Source: DATGMP01 sp035293565 (GTDB taxonomy: Bacteria; Pseudomonadota; Alphaproteobacteria; BOG-932; Roseiterribacteraceae). From it: DNA of 64,000 bases. Shown here in pieces: positions 51,356 through 59,066 of the stretch. A program made the position numbers and the translations under genes. The stretch spans positions 62,001-126,000 of the forward strand of contig DATGMP010000075.1 of NCBI GenBank assembly GCA_035293565.1, written 5' to 3'. Within the stretch, counting starts at the first letter, position 1; each line of letters starts with the position of its first letter. Below the pieces are notes generated by a model. It worked only from the letters and a program-made list of their open reading frames with translations, had not been told where the DNA came from and did not search any database.

Positions 51356-52314
51356 CAGCCAATCACCTTCAGCAGCGCCTCGATCTCGGCCGGCGTGGCG
51401 ACGGAGGATCCGGCGATCTCGCCGTCGATACGCTTCACGAGGCCCGACAGGACCTTGCCCGCGCCCAACTCGACGATCTGATCGATTCCCGCCGCCTTCA
51501 TCGCCAGCACGCTTTCGCGCCACCGGACCATGCCGGTGATCTGCTGAACCAGAAGCTTGCGGATTTCGGCCGGCGTCGAGACCGGCGCGGCGGTGACGTT
51601 GGATACGACAGGCACGGCCGGCGGCTGGATTGTTGCCTCGTCGAGAGCCTTGGACATGACCTCCGCCGCCGGCTCCATGAGCCGGCAATGGAAAGGCGCG
51701 CTGACCGGCAGCTTGATGGCTCGGCGGAAGCCCTTGGTCGCAGCAATCGCGATCGCGCGCTCGACTGCGCCGACATGGCCCGAGACCACGACCTGGCCCG
51801 GCGCATTGTCGTTGGCCGCCTGGCAAATCTCGCGGCCTCCCTCGGGCTTCGCTTCCGCCTCCGTCGCGATCGCCTGGGCGGCTTCGAGATCGGCGCCTAG
51901 GATGGCGGCCATCGCGCCGACCCCGACCGGCACCGCTTCCTGCATCGCCCGGCCGCGCCGCTTCAACAGGCGCGCCGTATCGGCCAGCGAGAAGCTTCCC
52001 GCCGCCGCCAGCGCCGAATACTCGCCCAGCGAATGGCCGGCGACGAGCTGGGCGGTCTCTCCCAAGGGCTTCATCCCGAGATGGGTCATGACCCGGAATA
52101 CCGCCAGGCTCATCGCCATGAGAGCCGGCTGGGTATTTTCGGTGAGGTTCAGCTCTTCGGCCGGTCCTTCGAACATGAGTCGGGAAAGACGCTGGGAGAG
52201 CGCCTCATCCACCTCTTCGAAGGTGTGGCGGGCCGTAGGGAACGCGTCGGCGAGTTCACGGCCCATGCCGACCGACTGGCTCCCTTGGCCCGGGAAAACA
52301 AAGGCGAGCGACAC
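51355..52314 (-). CDS. fabD: Malonyl-CoA:ACP transacylase
   Basis: FabD (319 aa) loads malonate onto AcpP. FVFPGQGSQSVGMG opens the protein, GHSLGEYSALAAAG contains the catalytic Ser, and PVSAPFHCRLMEPA holds the catalytic His. It is the first gene of the fab operon, with a good promoter upstream. Confidence 0.97.
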   Translation of the reverse strand: MSLAFVFPGQGSQSVGMGRELADAFPTARHTFEEVDEALSQRLSRLMFEGPAEELNLTENTQPALMAMSLAVFRVMTHLGMKPLGETAQLVAGHSLGEYSALAAAGSFSLADTARLLKRRGRAMQEAVPVGVGAMAAILGADLEAAQAIATEAEAKPEGGREICQAANDNAPGQVVVSGHVGAVERAIAIAATKGFRRAIKLPVSAPFHCRLMEPAAEVMSKALDEATIQPPAVPVVSNVTAAPVSTPAEIRKLLVQQITGMVRWRESVLAMKAAGIDQIVELGAGKVLSGLVKRIDGEIAGSSVATPAEIEALLKVIG

Positions 52315-52347
52315 TAGACTCTCTGGGTCGGTTGAAAGGCGGGCTAG

Positions 52348-52375
52348 TGATTAGCGGCTCGTCCCCCCCTGTCAA
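52348..52375 (-). promoter_or_regulatory. Likely sigma-70 promoter of the fab operon
   Basis: Read on the minus strand, TTGACA (52375-52370) is followed after 16 bases by TAATCA (52353-52348). The expected transcription start lies about 25-30 bases upstream of the fabD ATG. Confidence 0.5.
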
Positions 52376-52477
52376 GCCGCGCCCGGTCGAATTATCTCGC
52401 CCCCATCGGAATAACCGACACCCGCCGGGCGTCAGTTGGAGGTCCCGTCCCTTGGCGGGGCAACACCTCAACTCCCT

Positions 52478-52501
52478 GGCCCCGCGGGTCACCGCGGGGC
52501 C
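52478..52501. repeat. Perfect 10-bp palindrome between fab operon and P450
   Basis: GGCCCCGCGG at 52478-52487 and CCGCGGGGCC at 52492-52501 form a perfect GC stem with a four-base loop, followed on the plus strand by GTCTTTCTCT. It resembles a terminator but no plus-strand gene ends nearby. It may be a leader attenuator for the P450 gene or an operator for the divergent pair. Confidence 0.6.
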
Positions 52502-52586
52502 GTCTTTCTCTGTCCTCCGCCGGCTTGGCTCCGGGCGCGCACCTGTGCCAGGATCGCCGGGCGGACCAACAGGGGAAGGCCGCGGA

Positions 52587-53834
52587 ATGGCTGCCGCGCC
52601 AATCGAATACGATCCGTTTTCCGATACTGCGATGCGCGACCCGCATCCCCTCTACCGTTGGCTGAGAGCCAATGCGCCGGCCTATCGGCTGGAGCAATAT
52701 GACGGCTGGGCGCTGTCACGCTTTCAAGATGTCTGGGATGCCTTTCTCGACCGCGAGCATTTCACCGAATCCGAGGGGCAGGTCTTCCCGAAGGCGGTTG
52801 TGTCTGTATCGCATCACGGCGCGCAGCCGCCGCGGGCCTCCACGAACCCGCTCTCGATGTTCAATCTGCTCGACCCGCCGGTCCAAACGCAGCTGCGACG
52901 GATCATGGCGGGCCCGCTCCATCCGGCGGCGATCGCGCGCCTGGAGCCCTTTATCCGAGACTTGACGCGGCGCACGCTGGACCGGCTGCTCGCCCGGGGC
53001 GGCTTCGACGTCAATGCCGACTTCGGCAGCATCATCTCCTGCAGCGTGATCAGCCATGTCATCGGCCTGCCGGTTGCCGACGTTCCGGCCATGGTCAGGC
53101 TGGTCAATCGCATCAATGCGCGGGCGCCCGGCCGGAGCGGCATGACCGAGGAAGGCTGGGCGGCCGTCGCCGAGCTTGCCCAGTTCACGACCGATTGCGT
53201 GCGCCGCCGCCGCGCGGGCGAGATCACAACCCCCTGCCCGCTGATCGATTGCCTGCTGAATTGCGAGATCGAAGGGCGGAAGCTCGCCGATGCCGAGATC
53301 ATGCACCAGCTGCAGTCGATCCTGATCGGCGGCACCGAATCGCTGCCCAAGATCATCGCCGGTGGCTGGCTCGAGCTGTGGCGTCACCCCGACCAACGAG
53401 CCACCGTGGCGGCCGACCCCGGGCGCTGCCCGGCCGCGGTCGAGGAGATGATCCGCTTCCACGCCCCCGCCCAATGGTTCGGGCGCACATTGACCGCGGA
53501 TGTCGAACTCGCGGGCACGCGGATGCGGACGGGCCAGCGCGTGTTCATGCTCGTCGCCTCGGCCAACCGCGACGAGCGCGAGTTCGAGGATCCGGACTCT
53601 TTCCGCGCGGACCGCAAGATGCGCCGCGTCGTCGCGTTCGGCCTCGGCCCGCACTTCTGCTCGGGCGTGTTCCTCGCCAGGCTCGAAGCCCGAATCATGC
53701 TCGAAGAATTCCTGGCGCGCGTGCCCGATTACGAGATCGACCTCGACCGGGCGGAGCGTTCGATCTCCGAGTTCCAGATCGGCTGGACGGCCATGCCGCT
53801 AACCGTCACCCGCGCCAGACGGAGCGCAGCCTGA
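52587..53834 (+). CDS. Cytochrome P450
   Basis: This soluble bacterial P450 (415 aa) has the heme-binding loop FGLGPHFCSGVFLAR with the thiolate C358, the ExxR pair in EEMIRFH, and an I-helix reading LIGGTES, where the usual acid-Thr oxygen-activation pair appears as Glu-Ser. The substrate is unknown; neither ferredoxin nor reductase is adjacent. Frames upstream are open, but the ATG at 52587 follows AAGGCCGCGG and starts before the conserved DPFS region. Placement beside fatty-acid genes hints at an acyl substrate but is weak evidence. Confidence 0.92.
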   Translation: MAAAPIEYDPFSDTAMRDPHPLYRWLRANAPAYRLEQYDGWALSRFQDVWDAFLDREHFTESEGQVFPKAVVSVSHHGAQPPRASTNPLSMFNLLDPPVQTQLRRIMAGPLHPAAIARLEPFIRDLTRRTLDRLLARGGFDVNADFGSIISCSVISHVIGLPVADVPAMVRLVNRINARAPGRSGMTEEGWAAVAELAQFTTDCVRRRRAGEITTPCPLIDCLLNCEIEGRKLADAEIMHQLQSILIGGTESLPKIIAGGWLELWRHPDQRATVAADPGRCPAAVEEMIRFHAPAQWFGRTLTADVELAGTRMRTGQRVFMLVASANRDEREFEDPDSFRADRKMRRVVAFGLGPHFCSGVFLARLEARIMLEEFLARVPDYEIDLDRAERSISEFQIGWTAMPLTVTRARRSAA

Positions 53835-53901
53835 CGCGACCGAAGGAATTGCGGTCATGAGCCGTGGCATGGACGCACATGAGGTTCCTCAGGACGAACT
53901 G

Positions 53902-53926
53902 AGCCCCGCCGACGGCGGGGCTTTTT
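53902..53926 (+). terminator. Rho-independent terminator after the P450 gene
   Basis: A perfect 9-bp stem (AGCCCCGCC with GGCGGGGCT) with a GAC loop runs into a T-run at 53922-53926, about 70 bases after the P450 stop. Confidence 0.9.
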
Positions 53927-53971
53927 GCGGCGGTGACTTAGGAGCTCTGATTGCTGCTGCGCCGCGCTCGC

Positions 53972-54046
53972 CTAGTGCTGCGCCAGCTGTTCCTGTGTAG
54001 CGCACGCCGGCAGCATCAAGAGGGCTAAGAGAGCAAGCCTGTTCAC
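53972..54046 (-). CDS. Tiny 24-residue lipoprotein
   Basis: On the minus strand a GTG after GGGGAGGGG opens a 24-residue frame: a short charged start (MNR), a hydrophobic run (LALLALLMLP) and a lipobox LPAC with Cys at residue 15, then TQEQLAQH and a TAG stop. The mature lipopeptide would be only about 10 residues. It resembles entericidin-like or Lpp-like tiny lipoproteins in plan, but I recognise no family. The strong ribosome-binding site and perfect lipobox support it; its size argues for caution. Confidence 0.5.
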   Translation of the reverse strand: MNRLALLALLMLPACATQEQLAQH

Positions 54047-54120
54047 CACCCCCTCCCCTACGATTCATTGCGTGGAATATGCGCAAGAATCCAGGGAAAT
54101 TCAATTTTGTAAGCCCTGCC

Positions 54121-54148
54121 TTGCTCCCCGGGACGAAGTGTGTATGAT
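54121..54148 (+). promoter_or_regulatory. Likely sigma-70 promoter of the rpsF operon
   Basis: TTGCTC at 54121-54126 and TATGAT at 54143-54148 are 16 bases apart. Transcription would begin near 54155, leaving a leader of about 90 bases before rpsF. Confidence 0.55.
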
Positions 54149-54161
54149 CGCGCGCCTCCTT

Positions 54162-54184
54162 GCCGGCGTGCGCCAAGCGCCGGC
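54162..54184 (+). promoter_or_regulatory. rpsF leader hairpin
   Basis: GCCGGCG at 54162-54168 pairs with CGCCGGC at 54178-54184 at the very start of the predicted transcript. Further pairing (CGGCTG near 54195 with CAGCCG near 54231) lies before the ribosome-binding site. Many bacteria have an S6:S18-binding autoregulatory RNA here, but I could not match its consensus with certainty. Confidence 0.4.
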
Positions 54185-54248
54185 TAGGCTCGGGCGGCTG
54201 GTCTCTTCGGACGCAGCGCCGGGCCGCTAACAGCCGAAGGGAGATTAC

Positions 54249-54689
54249 ATGGCGTTTTACGAGACCGTGTTCATCGCACGGCAGGACATCACGTCCGCGC
54301 AGGCGGAGCAGCTTGCGGATCAGTTCGCCCAGCTGATCAAGGACAATGGCGGCGAGGTCAAGAAGACCGAGCATTGGGGCCTGAAGACCCTCTCCTATCG
54401 GATGAACAAGAACCGCAAGGGCCATTACGTCCTTTTCAACATCGACGCCCCGCATCCGGCGGTGGCGGAGATGGAGCGCAATATGCGGCTCAATGAGGAT
54501 GTGCTGCGCTACATGACCATTCGGGTCGACGAGCTGGAGGAAGGCCCTTCGGCAATGATGCAGAACAAGGATCGGGGCGACCGCGGGGATCGCGGCGACC
54601 GCGGCATGGGGCGCGGCGGCAGGCCGCGCCGTGACGATCGCGAGGACCGTCCGGAAGGCGATTACGTGACTGAAGGAGCGGCGCAATGA
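54249..54689 (+). CDS. rpsF: 30S ribosomal protein S6
   Basis: S6 (146 aa) binds S18 on the 30S platform. MAFYETVFIARQDIT and the strands around KTLSYRMNKNRKGHYVLFNI are typical. The folded domain ends near residue 100; the remaining tail is a low-complexity Arg/Asp/Gly run with three RGD units (GDRGDRGDRG) and a short RGG-like part, a form of extension seen in alphaproteobacteria. The stop overlaps rpsR in ATGA. Confidence 0.97.
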   Translation: MAFYETVFIARQDITSAQAEQLADQFAQLIKDNGGEVKKTEHWGLKTLSYRMNKNRKGHYVLFNIDAPHPAVAEMERNMRLNEDVLRYMTIRVDELEEGPSAMMQNKDRGDRGDRGDRGMGRGGRPRRDDREDRPEGDYVTEGAAQ

Positions 54690-54940
54690 CGATGGACATG
54701 GGTGGCGGCCGTCCGGCCAGGCGTCCTTTCTTCCGCCGGCGCAAGACCTGCCCGTTCTCAGTGCCGGGCGCGCCCAAGATCGACTACAAGGACGTGAAAC
54801 TGCTGCAGCGCTTCATCTCCGAGCGGGGCAAGATCGTCCCCAGCCGCATCACCGCGGTCTCGGCGAAAAAGCAGCGCGAGCTGGCCCAGGCGATCAAGCG
54901 GGCGCGGTTCCTCGGACTCCTGCCCTACGTTCTGAAGTAG
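54686..54940 (+). CDS. rpsR: 30S ribosomal protein S18
   Basis: S18 (84 aa) forms a heterodimer with S6. RRPFFRRRKTCPF and the conserved IDYKDVKLLQRFISERGKI segment are clear, ending in ARFLGLLPYV. It is coupled to rpsF by overlap and is followed by the DUF2232 gene. Confidence 0.97.
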   Translation: MTMDMGGGRPARRPFFRRRKTCPFSVPGAPKIDYKDVKLLQRFISERGKIVPSRITAVSAKKQRELAQAIKRARFLGLLPYVLK

Positions 54941-54963
54941 GGTTCGGGGCGCGCCGTCGAGCG

Positions 54964-55905
54964 ATGTCGGCGAACCTCCGCGCGATCCTGGCCGTGCTTG
55001 CCGGCGGGCTGGTGAGCGCCGGACTGGTGATCTCGGTCGAGACCCAGTCTCTCTGGAGGCTGCTGCTGCTCGGACTGTCGCCGTTGCCGCTCTTCGTCAG
55101 CGGCTTGTCGGCAGGGCCCCTCACCTGCCTCGCGGCCGGGCTCACCGGCACAGTGGCGGTGACGCTCAAGATGGGATCGGGCGCCGGGCCCTATTACCTG
55201 GCGATCGGCGCGGTCCCGGTGGCGATTCTCGTTTGGCGCGCGCTCCGGATCGTGCGCCGCCAGGGCCAGGCGTTCCGCGAGAATGGCGGCAATCTGCTGC
55301 TGTGGCTCACGGGGCTCGGGATCATAGGCGTGATCGGACTGGTCCTGTACTTCGCCCTTTTCGAGCAGGGGCTGGTATCAGCGATCCGGGAGCGGTTCGA
55401 CATGGCGCCCCAGGCCGCCGCAATGCTGGCCCGGATCGCGCCGGGGCTGGTGGCGGCGATCTGGATGGCGGTGATCGCTGCGGACGGCGCCATCGCGGAG
55501 TGGCTTCTGGCCCGGCGCGGCTTGGCGTTGCGGCCGCCGATCGACATCAAGCGGCTGATGCTGCCGCTCTGGGTCGGGCCGGTGTTGATGGTGGCGGGAC
55601 TTGCGGGCGCGATTCTGAGACAGGGGACTGTCGGAATCGTCTGCCTCAACTGCGCGATCGTGCTGGTCGTGCCGTTCGCGTTTCTGGGGCTGGCGACCAT
55701 TCATACGGTGGCGCGCCGGCTCCGCGGCGGGATCATTCTGATCGGGGCGGCCTATACGCTGCTTCTTGGATCGCCCGCGCTCATGGGATGGCCGGCTTTG
55801 CTCGTGTTCGCGCTCGGGCTCGCCGGTTTGGGTTCGGTGGATCAAGTGCTCGATCTTCGCGACCTGCGCGGTCTGCGGAGCGGCATGAAGGTGAAAAGGA
55901 AGTGA
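54964..55905 (+). CDS. DUF2232 membrane protein
   Basis: This 313-residue polytopic protein has about eight hydrophobic segments and little soluble sequence. A DUF2232 membrane protein is regularly found between rpsR and rplI in alphaproteobacteria. Relatives resemble S-component-like or YybS proteins, but function is unknown. The ATG at 54964 leads straight into the first helix. The conserved place inside a ribosomal operon suggests a housekeeping role. Confidence 0.85.
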   Translation: MSANLRAILAVLAGGLVSAGLVISVETQSLWRLLLLGLSPLPLFVSGLSAGPLTCLAAGLTGTVAVTLKMGSGAGPYYLAIGAVPVAILVWRALRIVRRQGQAFRENGGNLLLWLTGLGIIGVIGLVLYFALFEQGLVSAIRERFDMAPQAAAMLARIAPGLVAAIWMAVIAADGAIAEWLLARRGLALRPPIDIKRLMLPLWVGPVLMVAGLAGAILRQGTVGIVCLNCAIVLVVPFAFLGLATIHTVARRLRGGIILIGAAYTLLLGSPALMGWPALLVFALGLAGLGSVDQVLDLRDLRGLRSGMKVKRK

Positions 55906-55912
55906 GGGCGTC

Positions 55913-56467
55913 ATGGAAGTGATCCTGTTGGAGCGAGTACCTAATCTCGGCCGCTTGGGCGAGGTGGTGAAGGTGAAGCCGGGCTACGCCCGCAACTACC
56001 TCCTGCCTCAGAAGAAGGCGCTCCGCGCCACCAAGGAGAACATGGCCTATTTCGAGCGCCAGAAGGCGGTGCTCGAGCAGACCAACGCCGAGCGGCGGCA
56101 GGGTGCGGAGGCACAGGCCGGCAAGATTGACGGCGCCTCGGTCGTAATCGTCCGCCAGGCAGCCGAAACCGGCCAGCTTTACGGCTCGGTCTCGACGCGC
56201 GACATCGCCGACGCGGTCTCCGCGCTCGGCACCACCAACATCGATCGGCAGCACGTGGTGCTGAACCAGGCGATCAAGACCTTGGGTCTGTTCAAGATCC
56301 CGGTATCACTCCATCCCGAGGTCACCGTCACCGTCACCGTCAATGTCGCCCGCTCTGAAGAAGAGGCCAAGACTCAGGCCGAACGCGGAGAAGCGCTGAT
56401 CGGACGTCCCGAAGAGGAAGAAGCGCCGGACGCGGAAGCCGCTCCCGAGGCAGCGCCGGCGGCCTGA
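55913..56467 (+). CDS. rplI: 50S ribosomal protein L9
   Basis: L9 (184 aa) has an N-terminal domain that binds 23S rRNA (MEVILLERVPNLGRLGEVVKVKPGYARNYL), a long connecting helix and a C-terminal domain ending in VTVTVNVARSEEEA. An acidic Ala/Glu tail (EEEEAPDAEAAPEAAP) extends beyond the usual length of about 150, as in other alphaproteobacteria. Confidence 0.97.
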   Translation: MEVILLERVPNLGRLGEVVKVKPGYARNYLLPQKKALRATKENMAYFERQKAVLEQTNAERRQGAEAQAGKIDGASVVIVRQAAETGQLYGSVSTRDIADAVSALGTTNIDRQHVVLNQAIKTLGLFKIPVSLHPEVTVTVTVNVARSEEEAKTQAERGEALIGRPEEEEAPDAEAAPEAAPAA

Positions 56468-56493
56468 TTCTGGACCAGTCCCCGTTGTTCACA

Positions 56494-56529
56494 GGCTGTG
56501 GATGAATCTTGTCGACACCATCCACAGCC
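56494..56529. promoter_or_regulatory. Inverted DnaA-box-like palindrome before dnaB
   Basis: GGCTGTGGATG at 56494-56504 is perfectly inverted as CATCCACAGCC at 56519-56529 with a 14-base spacer. Each arm contains CATCCACA, close to the DnaA box TTATCCACA (seven of nine when the flanking base is included). It sits 55 bases upstream of dnaB. It could be a DnaA-responsive operator or a simple hairpin/terminator after rplI. Confidence 0.5.
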
Positions 56530-56583
56530 GATTCCGTTACAGGTCGATGGGCTTTCGGCGGCCATCTTTGATAGGATACGGGG

Positions 56584-58089
56584 ATGCCCGAGCGCGACTC
56601 CGTGATTGCCCTAGCTTCCGTCGGCGGCGTCGCCCGTAGCCGGATCGAGCCGCGGCAGCTGCCGCACAACGCCGAAGCGGAGCAAGGGCTTCTGGGTGCC
56701 CTTCTGATAGACAACCGGCTGGTCGAGAAGGTCTCGGAGTTCCTGAAGCCCGAGCATTTCTACCTGCCGGCGCATACCCGCATCTATGAAGCCATCACCA
56801 AGCTGGTCGAGCGCGGGCAGCTCGCCACGCCGGTAACTCTCAAAGCGATTTTCGAGGGCGACCCCGATCTTGGGCAGCAAGGCGGCGGAATTTATCTGGC
56901 CGATCTCGCTGCCAGCGTCGTCACCATCTTCGATGTCGCCGATTACGGGCGCACGATCTTCGACCTCTATCTACGCCGGCAGCTGATCTCCCTGGGCGAG
57001 GATATCGTCAACAACGCGCATGAGCATGATCTCGACGTCGCCGCGAGCGATCAGATCGAGACGGCAGAGCGCCGGCTGTTCGATCTCGGCACGACCGGAG
57101 GCAGCGGCAGCGGCTTCGTCGCTTTTTCGACCTCGCTCGCTCAGGCGATCAACACCGCCGAAGCCGCCTATCGGCGCGAAAGTCATGTCACCGGCGTCAC
57201 CACCGGACTGGTCGATCTCAACCGCAAGCTCGGCGGCCTGCAGAAATCGGACCTGATCATCCTTGCCGGCCGCCCCTCGATGGGAAAGACCGCGCTCGCC
57301 ACCAATATCGCCTTCAACGCGGCGCAGGCGTGGCAGGACAGCAAGGGCAAGGAAGGCGGCATGGTCGCCTTCTTCTCCCTCGAAATGTCGGCGGAGCAGC
57401 TCGCGACCCGTATTCTGTCGGAGGTCTCGGAAGTCCCTTCCGAGAAGATTCGCAAGGGCGAGGTTCGTGACGTCGAGTTCCGCCGTTTCGTCGAGGCCAG
57501 CCGCAAGATGGCGAGCGTGCCTCTCTATATCGACGACACGCCTGCGCTCTCGATCGCGCAGGTGAGGACTCGCGCGCGCCGCCTCTCGCGGCAATCGGGC
57601 CTCGGCATGATCGTCATCGACTATTTGCAGCTACTGCGCGGCAGCAGCACGGGACGGGCAGCCGAAAGCCGCGTGCTGGAAATCTCGGAGATCACGCGCG
57701 GTCTCAAAGCGATCGCCAAGGAGCTTGCAGTGCCGGTGCTCGCGCTGTCGCAGCTGAGCCGCGCGGTCGAACAGCGCGAAGACAAGCGGCCTCAGCTCTC
57801 CGATCTGCGCGAATCTGGATCGATCGAGCAGGACGCCGACGTTGTGATGTTCGTGTTCCGCGAAGAATACTACATCGAGCGAGACATCCCGACGATGCTG
57901 AAGGACGAGTCGCAGGACAAGTTCAACGATCGCTATGCACGCTGGCAGGATAGGCTGAAGAACGCTCATCAGATTGCCGAGGTCATTATCGGCAAGCAGC
58001 GCCATGGACCGATCGGTACCGTGAAGCTGCACTTCGACGGGCAGTTCACGCGCTTCAGCGATCTGGACAGCCACCACCAGCTCGACTGA
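56584..58089 (+). CDS. dnaB: Replicative DNA helicase
   Basis: DnaB (501 aa) is the hexameric 5'-3' helicase at the replication fork. The N domain begins LPHNAEAEQGLLGALL. The RecA-like domain has Walker A GRPSMGKTALATN, Walker B MIVIDYLQLL and SDLRESGSIEQDAD. No intein or insertion is present. A palindrome with DnaA-box-like arms precedes it, and a weak hairpin follows the stop. Confidence 0.97.
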   Translation: MPERDSVIALASVGGVARSRIEPRQLPHNAEAEQGLLGALLIDNRLVEKVSEFLKPEHFYLPAHTRIYEAITKLVERGQLATPVTLKAIFEGDPDLGQQGGGIYLADLAASVVTIFDVADYGRTIFDLYLRRQLISLGEDIVNNAHEHDLDVAASDQIETAERRLFDLGTTGGSGSGFVAFSTSLAQAINTAEAAYRRESHVTGVTTGLVDLNRKLGGLQKSDLIILAGRPSMGKTALATNIAFNAAQAWQDSKGKEGGMVAFFSLEMSAEQLATRILSEVSEVPSEKIRKGEVRDVEFRRFVEASRKMASVPLYIDDTPALSIAQVRTRARRLSRQSGLGMIVIDYLQLLRGSSTGRAAESRVLEISEITRGLKAIAKELAVPVLALSQLSRAVEQREDKRPQLSDLRESGSIEQDADVVMFVFREEYYIERDIPTMLKDESQDKFNDRYARWQDRLKNAHQIAEVIIGKQRHGPIGTVKLHFDGQFTRFSDLDSHHQLD

Positions 58090-58101
58090 CACTATAAATC
58101 C

Positions 58102-58130
58102 GGCCCGATTCTCCCGCTGGAGTTCGGGCC
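58102..58130 (+). terminator. Possible terminator after dnaB
   Basis: GGCCCGA at 58102-58108 pairs with TCGGGCC at 58124-58130, and an inner CTCC/GGAG extends the stem. A short T-run appears about 8 bases later, so termination is plausible but not strong. Confidence 0.5.
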
Positions 58131-58172
58131 AGACTGCGTTTTCAGGTGGACCGATCCTCGCCGGGCGCTTCG

Positions 58173-58201
58173 TTGACACGCGTGGGGCCGTTGGCTACGG
58201 T
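58173..58201 (+). promoter_or_regulatory. Possible sigma-70 promoter of mlaE-mlaF
   Basis: A perfect TTGACA at 58173-58178 is followed after 17 bases by TACGGT. The -10 box matches only partly. It would give a leader of about 80 bases before mlaE. Confidence 0.4.
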
Positions 58202-58289
58202 GCAGCCGTTTTCCCCGGTAATACTGTGCAATTCGTAATTTGATTCAACTGGTTATGCCGATGATCTCATCCCTGATCTGGACTCCCTG

Positions 58290-59066
58290 ATGATGGAATT
58301 CCTGGCAGCGATTGGGCGGCGGGCCATCGCTTTCTTCGCCATCGCCGGACGGCTCAGCCTTTTCAGCGGCCAAGCGCTATCGCATTGCGTGCGCCCTCCC
58401 TTCTATTTCCACAATATCGGTCGCCAGTTCTGGCTGATCGGCTACAATTCGCTGCCGGTCGTCGGGATGACAGCGGTCTTCACGGGCGCAACGCTGGCGC
58501 TGCAAACCTACACCGGCTTCGCGCACTACGCCGCGCCGACCGCGATACCGACGGTCGTCGTCGTGTCGATTACCCGGGAGCTTGGGCCCGTGCTCGCCGG
58601 ATTGATGGTCGCCGGCCGGGTCGGCGCGGCGATCGCGGCCGAGATCGGGACGATGCGCGTCACCGAACAGATCGACGCGCTCGACACGCTCGCGACCAAT
58701 CCGATGAAGTATCTGGTCGTGCCGCGGATTCTCGCCGGGCTGCTGATGCTGCCGTTGCTCGTCTTCGTTGCCGACATCATCGGCGTGCTGGGCGGCTTCG
58801 TGGTGAGTTCTCTGATTCTGAATCTCAATGAGGCCGCCTATCTCACCACGACCATCAACGCGCTCAAGACGATGGATGTTGTGTCGGGACTGGTGAAGGC
58901 GTCGGTCTTCGGCATGATCGTCGCGATGCTCGGCTGCTTTAACGGCTACACCTCGCGCGGCGGCGCGCAGGGAGTCGGCATCGCGACGACCAATGCGGTG
59001 GTCTATGCATCGGTGCTGATCTTCTTCTCCAATTACTTCCTGACCGAGCTCTTCTTCGCCCTATGA
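58290..59066 (+). CDS. mlaE: MlaE-family ABC transporter permease
   Basis: This 258-residue permease belongs to the MlaE/YrbE family that moves phospholipids between the membranes. The conserved GMTAVFTGATLALQTYTGF, the RELGPVLAGLMVAGRVGAAIAAEIG segment and the EQIDALDTLATNP loop are typical, with about five to six membrane helices. It overlaps mlaF in ATGA. No mlaD gene follows, so the MCE partner must lie elsewhere. Confidence 0.93.
   Translation: MMEFLAAIGRRAIAFFAIAGRLSLFSGQALSHCVRPPFYFHNIGRQFWLIGYNSLPVVGMTAVFTGATLALQTYTGFAHYAAPTAIPTVVVVSITRELGPVLAGLMVAGRVGAAIAAEIGTMRVTEQIDALDTLATNPMKYLVVPRILAGLLMLPLLVFVADIIGVLGGFVVSSLILNLNEAAYLTTTINALKTMDVVSGLVKASVFGMIVAMLGCFNGYTSRGGAQGVGIATTNAVVYASVLIFFSNYFLTELFFAL

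Larger units (their letters stand above)
53835..54248. other. Intergenic region before rpsF
   Basis: These 414 bases contain the P450 terminator, a tiny lipoprotein gene on the minus strand, the rpsF promoter, and a structured rpsF leader. No larger gene is visible. Confidence 0.6.
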
